Shown here piece after piece: positions 26,310 to 35,414 of a stretch of 64,000 bases of DNA (position 1 is the first letter of the stretch; each line of letters begins with the position of its first letter). Under the pieces are notes generated by a model. The model did no database searches. It saw only the letters and a list, made by a program, of their open reading frames with translations, and was not told where the DNA came from. The position numbers and the translations under genes were made by a program. The stretch is taken from assembly GCF_029626105.1 (NCBI RefSeq), contig NZ_JARUBH010000009.1:3596001-3660000 (forward strand). Reading direction: 5' to 3'. The stretch comes from Solwaraspora sp. WMMD792 (GTDB lineage Bacteria > Actinomycetota > Actinomycetes > Mycobacteriales > Micromonosporaceae).

Positions 26310-27974
26310 TCAGCGGCTGCCGCTGCTGATCTCCTCCCGGTCGGCCGTCTTCCTGTCCTTGTCGGCCGGCGGCAGATCAGCCGGCTGTTCCTCGGCCGGG
26401 TCGATTGCCACATGCGCCGGCGGCGGGACCTGCACCGGCTTCTCGATCGGGAAGAAGAAGCCCTTGACGGCCGGGCCGAGCGCGCCGAGCCGGTTCATCT
26501 TCTTCGGCACCACCCAGCCGACGTACTCCAGCTTGCCGTGGCCGTGCTCGTCGGTCGGTCCCAGCGGCTGGTGCACTTCGACGAAGCGGCCGTCAGGCAG
26601 CCGTCGGATGATGCCGGTCTCGACACCGTGCGCCAGCACTTCCCGGTCGTGCTGCTGCAGACCGAGACAGATCCGGTAGGTGACGTAGTAGGCCAACGGC
26701 GGGAGCAGGATCAATCCGATCCGGCCGGCCCAGGTCATCGCGTTCAGGCTGATGAAGAACTTGTCGGCGAACACGTCGTTGCCGCCGGAGATGGTCAGCA
26801 CGATGAAGAAGGTGACGGCCATCGCGCCGACGGCGGTCCGGGCCGGCACGTCCCGGGGCCGCTGCAGCAGGTTGTGGCTGGCCTTGTCCTTCGTGTACCG
26901 CGCTTCGAGGAACGGGTACGCCAGGGAGAGCATGACCAGGATGCCGGGCAGCACCACGGTCGGCCAGAACAGCGGCGGGATCACGTACCCGTCGCCGATC
27001 GGGATGGTCAACTCCCAGGCTGGCATCAACCGGGTGGAGCCGTCCAGGAACATGACGTACCAGTCGGGCTGGCTCGCCGCCGAGACGACGGCGGCCTCGT
27101 ACGGGCCGAACAGCCACACCGGGTTGATCTGGAAGACCCCCGCCATCAGGGCGACCACCCCGAAGACGATCATGAAGAAGCCGCCCTGTTTGATCGCGTA
27201 GCGGGGGAACATCCGCTCACCGACCACGTTGTCGTTGGTCCGTCCCGGGCCGGGCCACTGGGTGTGCTTCTGCTTGAAGACCAGGCCGAGGTGGGCGCTG
27301 ATCAGCGCCACCAGCAGCCCGGGGATCAGCAGCACGTGGGCTATGTAGAACCGGCTGATGATGATCGTGCCCGGGAACTCGCCGCCGAAGATCGACGAGG
27401 TGACCCAGGACCCGATCACCGGGATGGACAGCATGATCGCCGACGCGATCCGCAGCCCGGTGCCGGACAGGCCGTCGTCGGGCAGCGAGTAGCCGGTGAA
27501 GCCGGCGAGGAAGCCGACCCAGAACAGCAGCGAGCCGATGATCCAGTTGGCCTCACGCGGCTTGCGGAACGCGCCGGTGAAGAACACCCGCAGCATGTGC
27601 ACCACGATCGACGCCATGAACAGCAGCGCCCCCCAGTGGTGCATCTGCCGCATGATCAGGCCGCCCCGGACGTCGAACGAGATGTCCAGCGTCGACGCGT
27701 ACGCCGCCGACATCGGGATCCCGCGCAGCGGGGCGTAACTGCCGTCGTAGACGACCTCCTCCATCGACGGGTCGAAGAAGAAGGTCAGGTAGACACCGGT
27801 GAGCAGGACGACGACGAACGAGAAGAGCGCGATCTCGCCGAGCAGGAACGACCAGTGGTCCGGGAAGACCTTGTTCAGCAGCTTGCGCAGCGGGGTGGCG
27901 GCCTGGAACCGGTCGTCGAGCTGCCCGGCGGCCTGGCCGGGCAGCGCCCGGGCGTCGAACTTACGGCGTTTCAT
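26310..27974 (-). CDS. qcrB: cytochrome bc1 (bcc) complex cytochrome b subunit
   Basis: The membrane core of the menaquinol:cytochrome c reductase, 554 residues with two b-type haems. Features include [12 protein letters not shown] and [21 protein letters not shown] (haem-ligand His pairs and following loop, named by MRQMHHW and VVHML), [13 protein letters not shown] and [10 protein letters not shown]-terminal extension beyond the standard core (about 400-554) carries further TM helices and a hydrophilic tail, as in other actinobacterial QcrB. The ATG at 27974 overlaps the qcrA stop (ATGA); upstream in-frame sequence belongs to qcrA. It forms an operon with ctaE, qcrC and qcrA and couples to cytochrome aa3 in a supercomplex. 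Confidence 0.97.
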   Translation of the reverse strand: MKRRKFDARALPGQAAGQLDDRFQAATPLRKLLNKVFPDHWSFLLGEIALFSFVVVLLTGVYLTFFFDPSMEEVVYDGSYAPLRGIPMSAAYASTLDISFDVRGGLIMRQMHHWGALLFMASIVVHMLRVFFTGAFRKPREANWIIGSLLFWVGFLAGFTGYSLPDDGLSGTGLRIASAIMLSIPVIGSWVTSSIFGGEFPGTIIISRFYIAHVLLIPGLLVALISAHLGLVFKQKHTQWPGPGRTNDNVVGERMFPRYAIKQGGFFMIVFGVVALMAGVFQINPVWLFGPYEAAVVSAASQPDWYVMFLDGSTRLMPAWELTIPIGDGYVIPPLFWPTVVLPGILVMLSLAYPFLEARYTKDKASHNLLQRPRDVPARTAVGAMAVTFFIVLTISGGNDVFADKFFISLNAMTWAGRIGLILLPPLAYYVTYRICLGLQQHDREVLAHGVETGIIRRLPDGRFVEVHQPLGPTDEHGHGKLEYVGWVVPKKMNRLGALGPAVKGFFFPIEKPVQVPPPAHVAIDPAEEQPADLPPADKDRKTADREEISSGSR

Positions 27975-29077
27975 GGCCGCTCCCAGAAGTCGGGTCCGAC
28001 GATCTCGGTGTAGTCGGAGGTGGCGACGAAGAAGCCCTCGTCGTCGACGGAGATGGGCAGCTGCGGCAGCCGACGGCTGGCCGGGCCGAAGACCGGCTTG
28101 GCGTTGTCGGTGATCAGGAACTGCGACTGGTGGCAGGGGCAGAGCAGCCGGTTGGTCTGCTGCTCGTACAGGCTCGCCGGGCAGCCCGCGTGGGTGCAGA
28201 TCTTCGAGTACGCGATGTAGTTGCCCCACATGTAGTCAGGCTTGCCCACCGCCTCGTTGTTCTCCCGGGCGGTCCGGGCGTCGTCCAGCCGCAGATGGAT
28301 CAGCAGGGTCGGCGAGTCGGCGTACCGGTTGGTGTGCCCGCCGGGAATCCCCGGGAAGACCGTCATCTGACCACCGACGCTGACGTCCGCGGGCCGGATC
28401 GGCGAGCCGTCCTCCCTGGTCAGCCGGACCAGCTCGGTGCCGCCACCGACCGTCTCGACCGGCTCCCAGCCGGTGGTGGCCATCTGGTTGTCGGTGTGCG
28501 GATCCCGGATCAGGCCGCCGACCAGCGGAGCGGCCGCGACCGCGGCCACCGGAGCCAACCCGGCCAGCAGCGACACCCCGAGCAGCGGACGGCGCTTCAC
28601 CCCGAGCTCGTCCACCATGTAGGTGAGCGTGCCGCCGGTGATCTTGCGGTCGTCCGGGCTGGACGGGCCGTCGTGCCGGTCCTGGATCGCCACCTCGTGG
28701 GGCAGCAGCTTCTTGCCCCAGGTGAGGATGCCGACGCCGATGGCCAGCAAGGTCAGCCCGAGGCTGACGCCGAGCAGCGGGGTGTAGAACTTACTGATCC
28801 CGGTGCCGAGTTCGTACTCCCAGGGCCACCAGATGTACACCACCAGGAACGCGGTCGCGGTGAGCCCGGCGAGCAGGAACAGCCCGGCGACGAACCGGCT
28901 GATCCGCCGTTCCGCCCTGGTGCCGGGCACCGGAAATGGCGGCTCGTAGTGGACGATCTCGATGTCGTCGCGCCGGGCGCCCTCGCGCAGCACGTCGAAC
29001 GACGTCAGCCGAGGGTCGTCCAGGCTCACCGGCGCCGGCTGGCGGTGCTGCTGAGTGGTGTCGATGTCGGTGCTCAT
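27971..29077 (-). CDS. qcrA: cytochrome bcc complex Rieske iron-sulfur subunit
   Basis: The 368-residue Rieske protein passes electrons from menaquinol to the dihaem QcrC. The [2Fe-2S] ligands are in CTHAGC and CPCHQSQF near residues 293-316. As in other actinobacteria, the N-terminal part is long and contains three TM helices (about 60-80, 100-120, 165-185) instead of one. The ATG at 29077 overlaps the qcrC stop (ATGA), and the gene overlaps qcrB in the same way at its end, so the three are tightly co-translated. The [15 protein letters not shown] stretch after the cluster is the standard Pro loop. Confidence 0.97.
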   Translation of the reverse strand: MSTDIDTTQQHRQPAPVSLDDPRLTSFDVLREGARRDDIEIVHYEPPFPVPGTRAERRISRFVAGLFLLAGLTATAFLVVYIWWPWEYELGTGISKFYTPLLGVSLGLTLLAIGVGILTWGKKLLPHEVAIQDRHDGPSSPDDRKITGGTLTYMVDELGVKRRPLLGVSLLAGLAPVAAVAAAPLVGGLIRDPHTDNQMATTGWEPVETVGGGTELVRLTREDGSPIRPADVSVGGQMTVFPGIPGGHTNRYADSPTLLIHLRLDDARTARENNEAVGKPDYMWGNYIAYSKICTHAGCPASLYEQQTNRLLCPCHQSQFLITDNAKPVFGPASRRLPQLPISVDDEGFFVATSDYTEIVGPDFWERP

Positions 29078-29934
29078 GACTTCCCCGCAATCCACAGGCT
29101 GGCGAAGACCAGCGCGGTGATGCCGACCAGGAAGATGGCGATGCCCTCGGTCACCGGACCGTACCGGCCGAGGTTGGCCAGCCCGCCGGGGTCACCGTCG
29201 GTCTTCAGCCCTTCCTGCACGAAGGCGATGATGTCGCGCTTCTGCTCGGGGGTGAGCTGGTTGTCCCCGAAGACCGGCATGTTCTGCGGGCCGGTCAGCA
29301 TGGCGGCGTACAGCTGCCGGTCGGTGGCCGGATCCAGGCTCGGTGCGTACTTGCCGGAGGACAACGCTCCGCCGCCGCCGCTGAAGGCGTGGCAGGACGA
29401 GCAGTTGATCCGGTAGAGGTGACCGCCGACGGCGATGTCACCGCCGGTACGCAGCATCTCGCCGTCCGGCAGCTGCGGGCCGCCGCCCAGCTCCTGGATG
29501 TACTGGCCGAGCTGGCGGATCTCCTCCTCGGTGAAGACCACCGGCTTGCGCTCGGCCTGGGCCTCCTGCCGGGCCATCGGCATCCGGCCCGTGCCGACCT
29601 GGAACTCCACCGACGCCGATCCGACACCGATCAGGCTGGGGCCGCGTCCCTCGACGCCCTGGGCGTTGCGCCCGTGGCAGGAGATGCAGCTCTGGTCGAA
29701 CAGCGCCTTGCCGTCCTCGGCCGCCTGGGACAGCTGCGGGGTGTCCTGCGCCTGCAGGCCCGGGGCGAAGACGGTGTACGCACCGCCGGCCAGGAACAGC
29801 GCGGCGAGCAACCGGACCGCGGTGCCCAGCCGACGGCGGCCCCGGCCTCGCGGCGTGGCCCGCCCGCTGCGCAGCCGGGCGAGGAGACCACGTCCGCGGT
29901 CGGCTCGCCGGTCGGCGGGGGTGTCAGATGTCAT
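29074..29934 (-). CDS. qcrC: cytochrome bcc complex dihaem cytochrome c subunit
   Basis: A 286-residue membrane-anchored dihaem cytochrome c that replaces a soluble cytochrome c between bcc and aa3 oxidase. There are two CxxCH sites, CISCH and CSSCH. An N-terminal hydrophobic segment (RLLAALFLAGGAYTVF) follows a very basic start, and a C-terminal TM helix (AIFLVGITALVFASLWIAG) anchors the protein with the haems outside. The ATG is at 29934. It is 79 bp downstream of ctaE and overlaps qcrA by four bases. Confidence 0.97.
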   Translation of the reverse strand: MTSDTPADRRADRGRGLLARLRSGRATPRGRGRRRLGTAVRLLAALFLAGGAYTVFAPGLQAQDTPQLSQAAEDGKALFDQSCISCHGRNAQGVEGRGPSLIGVGSASVEFQVGTGRMPMARQEAQAERKPVVFTEEEIRQLGQYIQELGGGPQLPDGEMLRTGGDIAVGGHLYRINCSSCHAFSGGGGALSSGKYAPSLDPATDRQLYAAMLTGPQNMPVFGDNQLTPEQKRDIIAFVQEGLKTDGDPGGLANLGRYGPVTEGIAIFLVGITALVFASLWIAGKS

Positions 29935-30013
29935 TGACCTGAATCCTTGTCGGTTTTGCGACCTGCCTGGTCGGCACGACGCCGCACCATCACGGTGAGT
30001 GACCGCTTGATGA

Positions 30014-30613
30014 TCATTGCAGCCAGTAGATCATGAAGTAGAGGCCGATCCAGACCACGTCGACGAAGTGCCAGTAGTACGACACGACGATGGCCGAGGT
30101 GGCCTGGGCCGGGGTGAACCGCCCCATCGTGGTGCGGACCATGTAGATCAGGAAGGCGACCAGGCCACCCGCCACGTGCAGCCCGTGGAAGCCGGTGGTG
30201 AGGTAGAACACCGAGCCGTAGCCGTCACCGTTGATCTTGATGCCGTGGTGGACCAGCTCCCGGTACTCGTTGACCTGGCCGAGCAGGAAGATCAGGCCCA
30301 TCACGAAGGTGATCGTGAACCACCGCCGCAGCGCGTGCACGTCTCCCCGCTCTGCGGCGAACACCCCGATCTGGCAGGTGACCGAGGAGGCCACCAGGAT
30401 CGCGGTGAAGACCGTCGCGTACGGGATGTTCAGCTCTGGGGTGTGCTCCTCCCACATGCTGTAGTCCGCCGCGCGGATGGAGAAGTACATCGCGAACAGC
30501 GCCGCGAAGAACATCAGTTCGCTGGAGAGCCACACGATCGTCCCGACGCTGACCATGTTCGGTCGGGTCAGCGAGTGGATCCGGCTCTTGTCAATCGCTG
30601 GGGCCGCAGTCAC
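30014..30613 (-). CDS. ctaE: cytochrome aa3 oxidase subunit III
   Basis: Subunit III of the terminal oxidase, 199 residues with five TM helices, matching the short five-helix actinobacterial form. Family landmarks are [17 protein letters not shown], the FHGLHVAGG helix and the terminal [22 protein letters not shown] (quoted here as [11 protein letters not shown]). The GTG at 30613 gives the normal N-terminus (VTAAPAID); a longer frame adds an unconserved arginine-rich stretch. It is the first gene of the ctaE-qcrCAB operon, divergent from ctaG. Confidence 0.96.
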   Translation of the reverse strand: MTAAPAIDKSRIHSLTRPNMVSVGTIVWLSSELMFFAALFAMYFSIRAADYSMWEEHTPELNIPYATVFTAILVASSVTCQIGVFAAERGDVHALRRWFTITFVMGLIFLLGQVNEYRELVHHGIKINGDGYGSVFYLTTGFHGLHVAGGLVAFLIYMVRTTMGRFTPAQATSAIVVSYYWHFVDVVWIGLYFMIYWLQ

Positions 30614-30708
30614 GCGGTCATTATTGCTGCCGGTCAGTGCCCACGGACGGCGGGGTGGCAAACCCGACCCGCCGGTGGGCCGGATAACGTCGACCGAGGC
30701 CGCTGGCC

Positions 30709-30714
30709 TAGCCT
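30709..30714 (+). promoter_or_regulatory. -10 hexamer of a leaderless promoter for ctaG
   Basis: TAGCCT lies six bases before the GTG at 30721, in the 107-bp divergent gap to ctaE. No ribosome site is present. Confidence 0.6.
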
Positions 30715-30720
30715 CGTCGT

Positions 30721-31626
30721 GTGGCAGATGTCGCTGCGATGGCCGTCCCGCCGTTCACGGTCTCGGCCCTGTTCACCGAGATCCAGCTGACCAACTGGCT
30801 GGCGCTGGCACTCGTCGTGGCCGCCGGCCTCTACCTGTACGGGGTGCACCGGCTGCGGCTACGCGGCGACCGCTGGCCGGTGTCACGCACCGTACTGTTC
30901 CTCGGCCCCGGACTGGGTGGCATCGCCGCCGTCACGGTGAGCGGAATCGGCGCCTACGACACCACGCTGCTGTCGGTGCACATGGTCCAGCACATGGTGC
31001 TGTCGATGATCGCGCCGATCTTCCTCGCGCTGGGTGCACCGGTCACCCTGGCGCTGCGCACCCTGCCCGGCAACCCGCGGCGCCGCCTGCTCGCCGTCCT
31101 GCACAGCAGGTACGCCCGAGTGGTCACCTTCCCGCTGGTCGCCTTCGGCCTGTTTGTCATAAACCCGTTTGTGCTGTATTTCACTGATTTGTACCGGTTG
31201 ACCCTGGAGAGCAGCCTCGCCCACGAGTTCGTCCACGCCCACTTCATCATGACCGGCTGCCTGTTCTTCTGGCCGCTGGTCGGGCTCGACCCGCTGCCCG
31301 GCCGCTGGCCGTACCCGGCCCGGGCGCTGCTGATGGTGCTCTCCGTGCCGTTCCACACCGTGCTCGGGCTCACCGTCATGCAGAGCAGCACCCTGTTCGG
31401 CGGCGACTGGTACCCGTCGCTCGGGCTGACCTGGGCCGACCCGTGGGCCGACCAGGAGGTGGCCGGCGGCGTCCTGTGGGCCGGCGGGGAGTTCGTCAGC
31501 GTCACCATGCTCGCCGTGCTGGTGGTGCAGTGGATGCGCCAGTCCGAGCGGGAAGCCCGACGCATCGACCGGGAACTCGACCGTCAGGAGGCGCGACAGG
31601 CCCGCGCGGCGGTCGCCGCCGACTGA
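30721..31626 (+). CDS. ctaG: cytochrome c oxidase assembly protein CtaG (caa3 type)
   Basis: A 301-residue polytopic protein with about seven TM helices and the CtaG_caa3 pattern of histidines near the membrane surface: [24 protein letters not shown] and VPFHTVLGL. Proteins of this family help insert copper into the oxidase, which fits its position divergent from ctaE. A charged helix ([19 protein letters not shown]) forms the cytoplasmic tail. The GTG at 30721 has TAGCCT six bases upstream and no ribosome site. Confidence 0.92.
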   Translation: MADVAAMAVPPFTVSALFTEIQLTNWLALALVVAAGLYLYGVHRLRLRGDRWPVSRTVLFLGPGLGGIAAVTVSGIGAYDTTLLSVHMVQHMVLSMIAPIFLALGAPVTLALRTLPGNPRRRLLAVLHSRYARVVTFPLVAFGLFVINPFVLYFTDLYRLTLESSLAHEFVHAHFIMTGCLFFWPLVGLDPLPGRWPYPARALLMVLSVPFHTVLGLTVMQSSTLFGGDWYPSLGLTWADPWADQEVAGGVLWAGGEFVSVTMLAVLVVQWMRQSEREARRIDRELDRQEARQARAAVAAD

Positions 31627-31699
31627 CCCGCTCGCCGGACGCGACCCGGACGGACGGTACGATCAGCGCGCAGCTACGAGGTGGGAGTCGAGCGAGAAG

Positions 31700-32107
31700 A
31701 TGACCGAGCGCGTGCACACCGTCCTGCTCTACAGCGACGACCCGCAGGTACGGGACCGGATGCGGCTGGCCGTCGGCACCCGCCCCGCCACCGACCTGAC
31801 CGTCGAGTTCGTCGAGGCGTCCGACTACGCCGGGTGCGTCCGGCTGGTTGACGAGTACGAGATCGACCTGATGCTGCTCGACGGTGAGGCCACCCCCGGC
31901 GGCGGGCTCGGTATCGCCCGGCAGATCAAGGACGACCGCGCCGACGCGCCGCCGACCTGCGTGGTGATCGCCCGCGCCGCCGATCGCTGGCTGGCCTCGT
32001 TCGCCGAGGTCGACGCCACCCTGATGCACCCGCTCGACCCGGTGACCACCGGCCAGACCGTCGCCGGCATGCTGCGCGGCCGGTCCGGCAAGCTGCCCGC
32101 CGCCTGA
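31700..32107 (+). CDS. receiver-like protein with altered switch residues
   Basis: A single-domain protein of 135 residues with a CheY-like layout: [10 protein letters not shown] (acidic pair), [14 protein letters not shown] (Asp at the phospho-acceptor position) and a final helix. The conserved Thr/Ser is replaced ([10 protein letters not shown]), and the conserved Lys before Pro is His (LMHPLDP). It therefore probably does not switch in the usual phosphorylation-dependent way. No output domain and no kinase are nearby. The gene lies between ctaG and trpD on the plus strand, with a possible -10 TACGAT at 31658 and a weak ribosome site. The position next to respiratory genes is shared by other actinomycetes; function unknown. 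Confidence 0.85.
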   Translation: MTERVHTVLLYSDDPQVRDRMRLAVGTRPATDLTVEFVEASDYAGCVRLVDEYEIDLMLLDGEATPGGGLGIARQIKDDRADAPPTCVVIARAADRWLASFAEVDATLMHPLDPVTTGQTVAGMLRGRSGKLPAA

Positions 32108-32204
32108 CCCGCGCACCACGGCACCGGCACCGGCTACACCGCACCGCATCACGGCACCACCCACGCCCCCACCGCACCGCCCCATCGCATCTGGGAGAGG
32201 CCCC

Positions 32205-33287
32205 ATGGGTGAACGGTCCTGGCCGAATCTGCTCAACGCGCTGCTCGCCGGCGAGCAGCTCTCCACCGCCGACACCACCTGGGCGATGGGCGAGATCATG
32301 ACGGGCTCCGCCACACCCGCGCAGATCGCCGGCTTCGCCGTCGCCCTGCGGGCCAAGGGTGAGACGTCGGCCGAACTGGTCGGGCTGGTGGAGTCGATGC
32401 TCGCCAACGCGGTGCCGGTCGGTCTGCCGGACGGACTGCGCGCGGAGACGGTGGACGTCGTCGGCACCGGCGGGGACCGGGCCCACACGGTGAACATCTC
32501 CACCATGGCCGCGATCGTCACGGCGGCCGCCGGTGCCCGGGTGGTCAAGCACGGCAACCGGGCGGCCTCGTCCTCGTGCGGCGCGGCCGACCTGCTGGAG
32601 CACTTCGGTATCCCGCTCGACCTGGGGCCCGAAGGGGTGGCCCGGTGCGTGGCCGAGGTCGGCATCGGTTTCTGCTTCGCCGCCCGGTACCACCCGGGGA
32701 TGCGGCACACCGGGACGACCCGGCGGGAGATCGGCGTACCGACCGTGTTCAACTTCCTCGGCCCGCTGACCAACCCGGCCCGGCCCCGGGCCGGGGCGAT
32801 CGGCTGTTTCGACACCCGGATGGCGCCGGTGATGGCGCAGGTGTTCGCCAGCCGGGGCGACACCGCGCTGGTGATGCGGGGTGAGGACGGGCTGGACGAG
32901 CTCAGCACCGCCGCCCCGACCAGGGTCTGGTTCGCCGCCGACGGCGGGGTCCGGGAAATGGTCGTGGACGCCGCCGAGGACCTGGGGGTCGCCCGCAGCG
33001 CCCCCGGCGATCTCCGTGGCGGGGACGCCGCCTTCAACGCCGATGTCACCCGGCGGCTACTCGCCGGCCAGACCGGTCCGGTCCGGGACGCGGTGCTGGC
33101 CAACGCCGCAGCGGCGCTGACCGCTCAGGCGGTACAGACCGGCGCCGCGCCGGTTGACGAGCCGCTGGAGACGATGCGGGCACAGTTGGGCCGGGCCGCC
33201 GAGGCGGTGGACAGCGGCGCGGCCGCCGCGCTGCTGGACCGGTGGGTCCAGGTGGCCCAGTCGGCTGCGGGTACCACCACCGGCTGA
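32205..33287 (+). CDS. trpD: anthranilate phosphoribosyltransferase
   Basis: Catalyses transfer of phosphoribose from PRPP to anthranilate, the second step of tryptophan synthesis. The 360-residue protein contains the PRPP-binding [14 protein letters not shown], the signature [18 protein letters not shown], and [12 protein letters not shown]. The ATG at 32205 is preceded by GGGAGAGG. It stands alone, without other trp genes, as in mycobacteria, where trpD also sits beside ctaE. The 97-bp leader is extremely C-rich and G-poor on the coding strand, with no obvious attenuator peptide. Confidence 0.96.
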   Translation: MGERSWPNLLNALLAGEQLSTADTTWAMGEIMTGSATPAQIAGFAVALRAKGETSAELVGLVESMLANAVPVGLPDGLRAETVDVVGTGGDRAHTVNISTMAAIVTAAAGARVVKHGNRAASSSCGAADLLEHFGIPLDLGPEGVARCVAEVGIGFCFAARYHPGMRHTGTTRREIGVPTVFNFLGPLTNPARPRAGAIGCFDTRMAPVMAQVFASRGDTALVMRGEDGLDELSTAAPTRVWFAADGGVREMVVDAAEDLGVARSAPGDLRGGDAAFNADVTRRLLAGQTGPVRDAVLANAAAALTAQAVQTGAAPVDEPLETMRAQLGRAAEAVDSGAAAALLDRWVQVAQSAAGTTTG

Positions 33288-33473
33288 GTCGCGACGCCCA
33301 GCGGCTGAGCCGGATGTGGTCGCCGGGACCGGTGAGCAAACAGTGACATTCTCCCAGCAATTTACCTTAATATTCCCAGCTTTGCCCCTTTTATCCGCAG
33401 ATTCGATGACGTAGCGTAATCACTGACCGCAAGGGTGCGGCGCCCCCCGCCCCCTCCCCCCTTGAGGTCAGCG
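33288..33473. other. AT-rich intergenic region before the membrane glycosyltransferase
   Basis: About 85 bases (33340-33425) are much richer in A and T than anything around them (for example TTTACCTTAATATT). They include two TCCCAGC copies at 33352 and 33376. This is a likely promoter/regulatory region for the following gene pair; no hairpin or ORF is seen. Confidence 0.5.
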
Positions 33474-34712
33474 ATGCTGCGGATCTTCCTCACCGCACTG
33501 GTCGTCCTCGGCGGTCTCTTCCTCGTCTCCCTGCTGGTCGCCTTCGGCTACGGCCTGCTGCGCCCGGAGCGGGTCCACCGCGCCGCCCGGGCACGCCGCG
33601 CCAACCACCCCCGGTACGGCCCGGTACGCCACGATCAGGTGGCTATCCTCGTCGCCTGCCGCAACGGCGCCGGCACCATCGCCGCCGCAGTGGCGGCGGC
33701 CCGCCGTACCGGGGCACCGGTCTTCGTCGTCTCCGACGCCTCGACCGACGACACTGCCCGCCGCGCGGCCCAGGCCGGCGCCGAGGTGCTGGACCTGGCC
33801 ACCAACGTCGGCAAACCGGCCGCGCTGCACGCCGGATACCGGCACTTCCAGCTCGGCGCACGGTTCCGGGCGGTGGCGATCCTCGACGACGATGTGATCA
33901 TCGCCGAGAACTTCGTCACCGAGGCGCTGGCCACCATGACCGACCAGGTGGCGATCGCGGTCGGGCACAACGTCACCTGGTGGCCGCGCGAGCACCGGTG
34001 GAATCCATGGCTGGCCAAGCGGGCCTACAGCTACTGGAACTACCAGCTGTTTCTGCGCCGGATCCAGAGCCACTTCAACGTGATGAACTGCATCTCCGGC
34101 TCCAACTCGCTGTACCGGGTGGAACTGCTCGACCGGGTGTTGCCGCAGCAGCCGCCGTACATCGTCGACGACACCTACTGGGTGCTGGAGACCCACCGCC
34201 GCGACCTGGGCCGGGTCGTCTACGCACCCCGGGCCACCGCGCTGTTGCAGGACCCGACCTCACTACGCGACTGGTACAAGCAGAATCTGCGCTGGCTCTG
34301 GGGCACTTTCCAGGGCATCCTCGGTCACCGGGTGGGGCGGCAGGTCAGCACCTTCGACTACGCGTACCTGCTGCTGATCCTGCACTGGGTGCTGTACGTG
34401 GCGGGCGCCCCGCTCACCGTGTGGGTGCTGGCCACCGCCGGACCGGGGTTGCTGCCCGGACTGCTGCTACTCGCTGCCGGTCAGGGTGTCTGGGTGGCAC
34501 TGGCCGCCTGGCGGCTACGGCACCCGCAACTGCTGCTCATGCTGCCGCTGATCATGGTCGCCGACGTGATCTACCGGGTGATCTTCGTCCACGCGGCGGT
34601 CAAGGCCGTACGCCGACCCACCGTTGACCGCTGCGTCTGGTCCTCGCCGGAGCGAATCGGCACCCCGGCAGCCGCCGCCACAGCCGCCACCCCGGCAGCC
34701 GTCACACCGTGA
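33474..34712 (+). CDS. membrane processive-type GT2 glycosyltransferase
   Basis: A 412-residue inner-membrane glycosyltransferase resembling hyaluronan/chitin/cellulose-type synthases. It has one N-terminal TM helix (3-25) and three C-terminal TM helices (about 290-312, 322-342, 350-372). The GT2 motifs are DASTDDT, AILDDDV (metal-binding Asp triplet), VDDTYWVLE in place of the usual acceptor ED motif, and QNLRW (Q270-W274), the QxxRW signature of polymerising enzymes. The ATG at 33474 has GAGG seven bases upstream; the frame before it is only prolines. An AT-rich promoter-like region precedes it and an LPVTG micro-protein gene follows after 90 bp. Probable role: making or extending a surface polysaccharide. 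Product unknown. Confidence 0.9.
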   Translation: MLRIFLTALVVLGGLFLVSLLVAFGYGLLRPERVHRAARARRANHPRYGPVRHDQVAILVACRNGAGTIAAAVAAARRTGAPVFVVSDASTDDTARRAAQAGAEVLDLATNVGKPAALHAGYRHFQLGARFRAVAILDDDVIIAENFVTEALATMTDQVAIAVGHNVTWWPREHRWNPWLAKRAYSYWNYQLFLRRIQSHFNVMNCISGSNSLYRVELLDRVLPQQPPYIVDDTYWVLETHRRDLGRVVYAPRATALLQDPTSLRDWYKQNLRWLWGTFQGILGHRVGRQVSTFDYAYLLLILHWVLYVAGAPLTVWVLATAGPGLLPGLLLLAAGQGVWVALAAWRLRHPQLLLMLPLIMVADVIYRVIFVHAAVKAVRRPTVDRCVWSSPERIGTPAAAATAATPAAVTP

Positions 34713-34730
34713 AAGCCGTCGACAGAAGAC

Positions 34731-34778
34731 CCTGAACCCGTCCAGCAGGACCCTGAACCAGTCAGCACGCCCTGAACC
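34731..34778 (+). repeat. three copies of CCTGAACC between the glycosyltransferase and micro-protein genes
   Basis: CCTGAACC occurs at 34731, 34752 and 34771, spaced 19-21 bases, within partly repeated surroundings (GACCCTGAACC). The regular spacing may be a binding array or a leftover of small duplications. Confidence 0.5.
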
Positions 34779-34802
34779 ACCTCGAACGCCTCAGGAGGCA
34801 AA

Positions 34803-34946
34803 ATGTCCGCGAGTCAGGACCTTCCAGTCACCGGAGCACCGGCCGCAGCCGTCGGGCTGGTCGGCGCGATCTCCCTCGCCATCGGTACGGCGCTGGTCGC
34901 CGTCGCCGGCTGGGGCGCGAAGCTGCGCCGCCGCAACAACCGGTGA
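34803..34946 (+). CDS. 47-residue LPVTG membrane micro-protein
   Basis: The ATG at 34803 follows a perfect AGGAGG (34793-34798). The 47 residues are a six-residue start (MSASQD), LPVTG at 7-11, a hydrophobic glycine-rich helix at about 14-37, and a positive tail KLRRRNNR. This is exactly the order of a class A sortase sorting signal (LPxTG, membrane span, positive tail), but with no signal peptide and no mature protein in front. The positive-inside rule predicts N-terminus out, so the LPVTG would face the cell exterior. Sortase cleavage would release a ten-residue peptide. It follows the glycosyltransferase gene by 90 bp on the same strand. Alternatives: a membrane-active peptide, or a remnant of a larger surface protein, although the strong ribosome site argues against decay. 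Confidence 0.75.
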   Translation: MSASQDLPVTGAPAAAVGLVGAISLAIGTALVAVAGWGAKLRRRNNR

Positions 34947-34979
34947 CTACCGGCTCAGCCGGAGCGGGCGACGGTCAGC

Positions 34980-35405
34980 TCAGTGCTCGGCGGTACGCCG
35001 GGTGCCGGTGTAGTACTCGAACAGCAACCCGGCCGCAGTGGCGATCACCGAGAGCAGCCCGAAGATGAGCAGCCACCACTGCCAGAAGACCAGGCCGAGA
35101 CCGGCGATGGTAGCGGCCAGTGCCACCCCGAACGGCCAGTAGCTGCCCGGGCTGAAGAAGCCGACCTCGCCCGCTCCGTCGGAGATCTCAGCGTCCGGCC
35201 GGTCCTCGGGGCGCAGATCGATCCGGCGCGACACGAACCAGAAAAAGCCGCCACACATCGTGCAGAGCAGGAAGGACAGGATCAGCGCCGTGGTGCCGAT
35301 CCACTCGACGTGCCCGAGCTGCCCGTAGGTCCACGCCGGGTAGACACCGGACACGACGAGCAGGAACGCCGCGACGATGCCGAACAGTCGCCACTCGGTC
35401 TTCAT
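34980..35405 (-). CDS. ctaF: cytochrome aa3 oxidase subunit IV, actinobacterial type
   Basis: A 141-residue protein with four TM helices (about 7-27, 35-57, 90-107, 108-128), the size and pattern of actinobacterial CtaF. The segment GEVGFFSPGSYWPFGVALAA between helices 2 and 3 is a family landmark (FFSPGSYWPFG). It lies nine bases after ctaC on the same strand and is co-transcribed with it. The gene for subunit I (ctaD) is not adjacent, as in mycobacteria. Confidence 0.95.
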   Translation of the reverse strand: MKTEWRLFGIVAAFLLVVSGVYPAWTYGQLGHVEWIGTTALILSFLLCTMCGGFFWFVSRRIDLRPEDRPDAEISDGAGEVGFFSPGSYWPFGVALAATIAGLGLVFWQWWLLIFGLLSVIATAAGLLFEYYTGTRRTAEH

Positions 35406-35414
35406 GACCGGCCC

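Noticed and set aside
26253-28013. Long open frames antisense to known genes, for example 586 codons opposite qcrB and others opposite pimB, lpd and sucB
   Set aside because: High-GC coding DNA leaves antisense frames open; their translations are low-complexity Arg/Pro/Gly-rich and match no family.
33474-34946. The LPVTG segment as the C-terminus of the glycosyltransferase, separated by a frameshift
   Set aside because: The glycosyltransferase already ends normally after its last TM helix, and the micro-protein has its own ribosome site and start.
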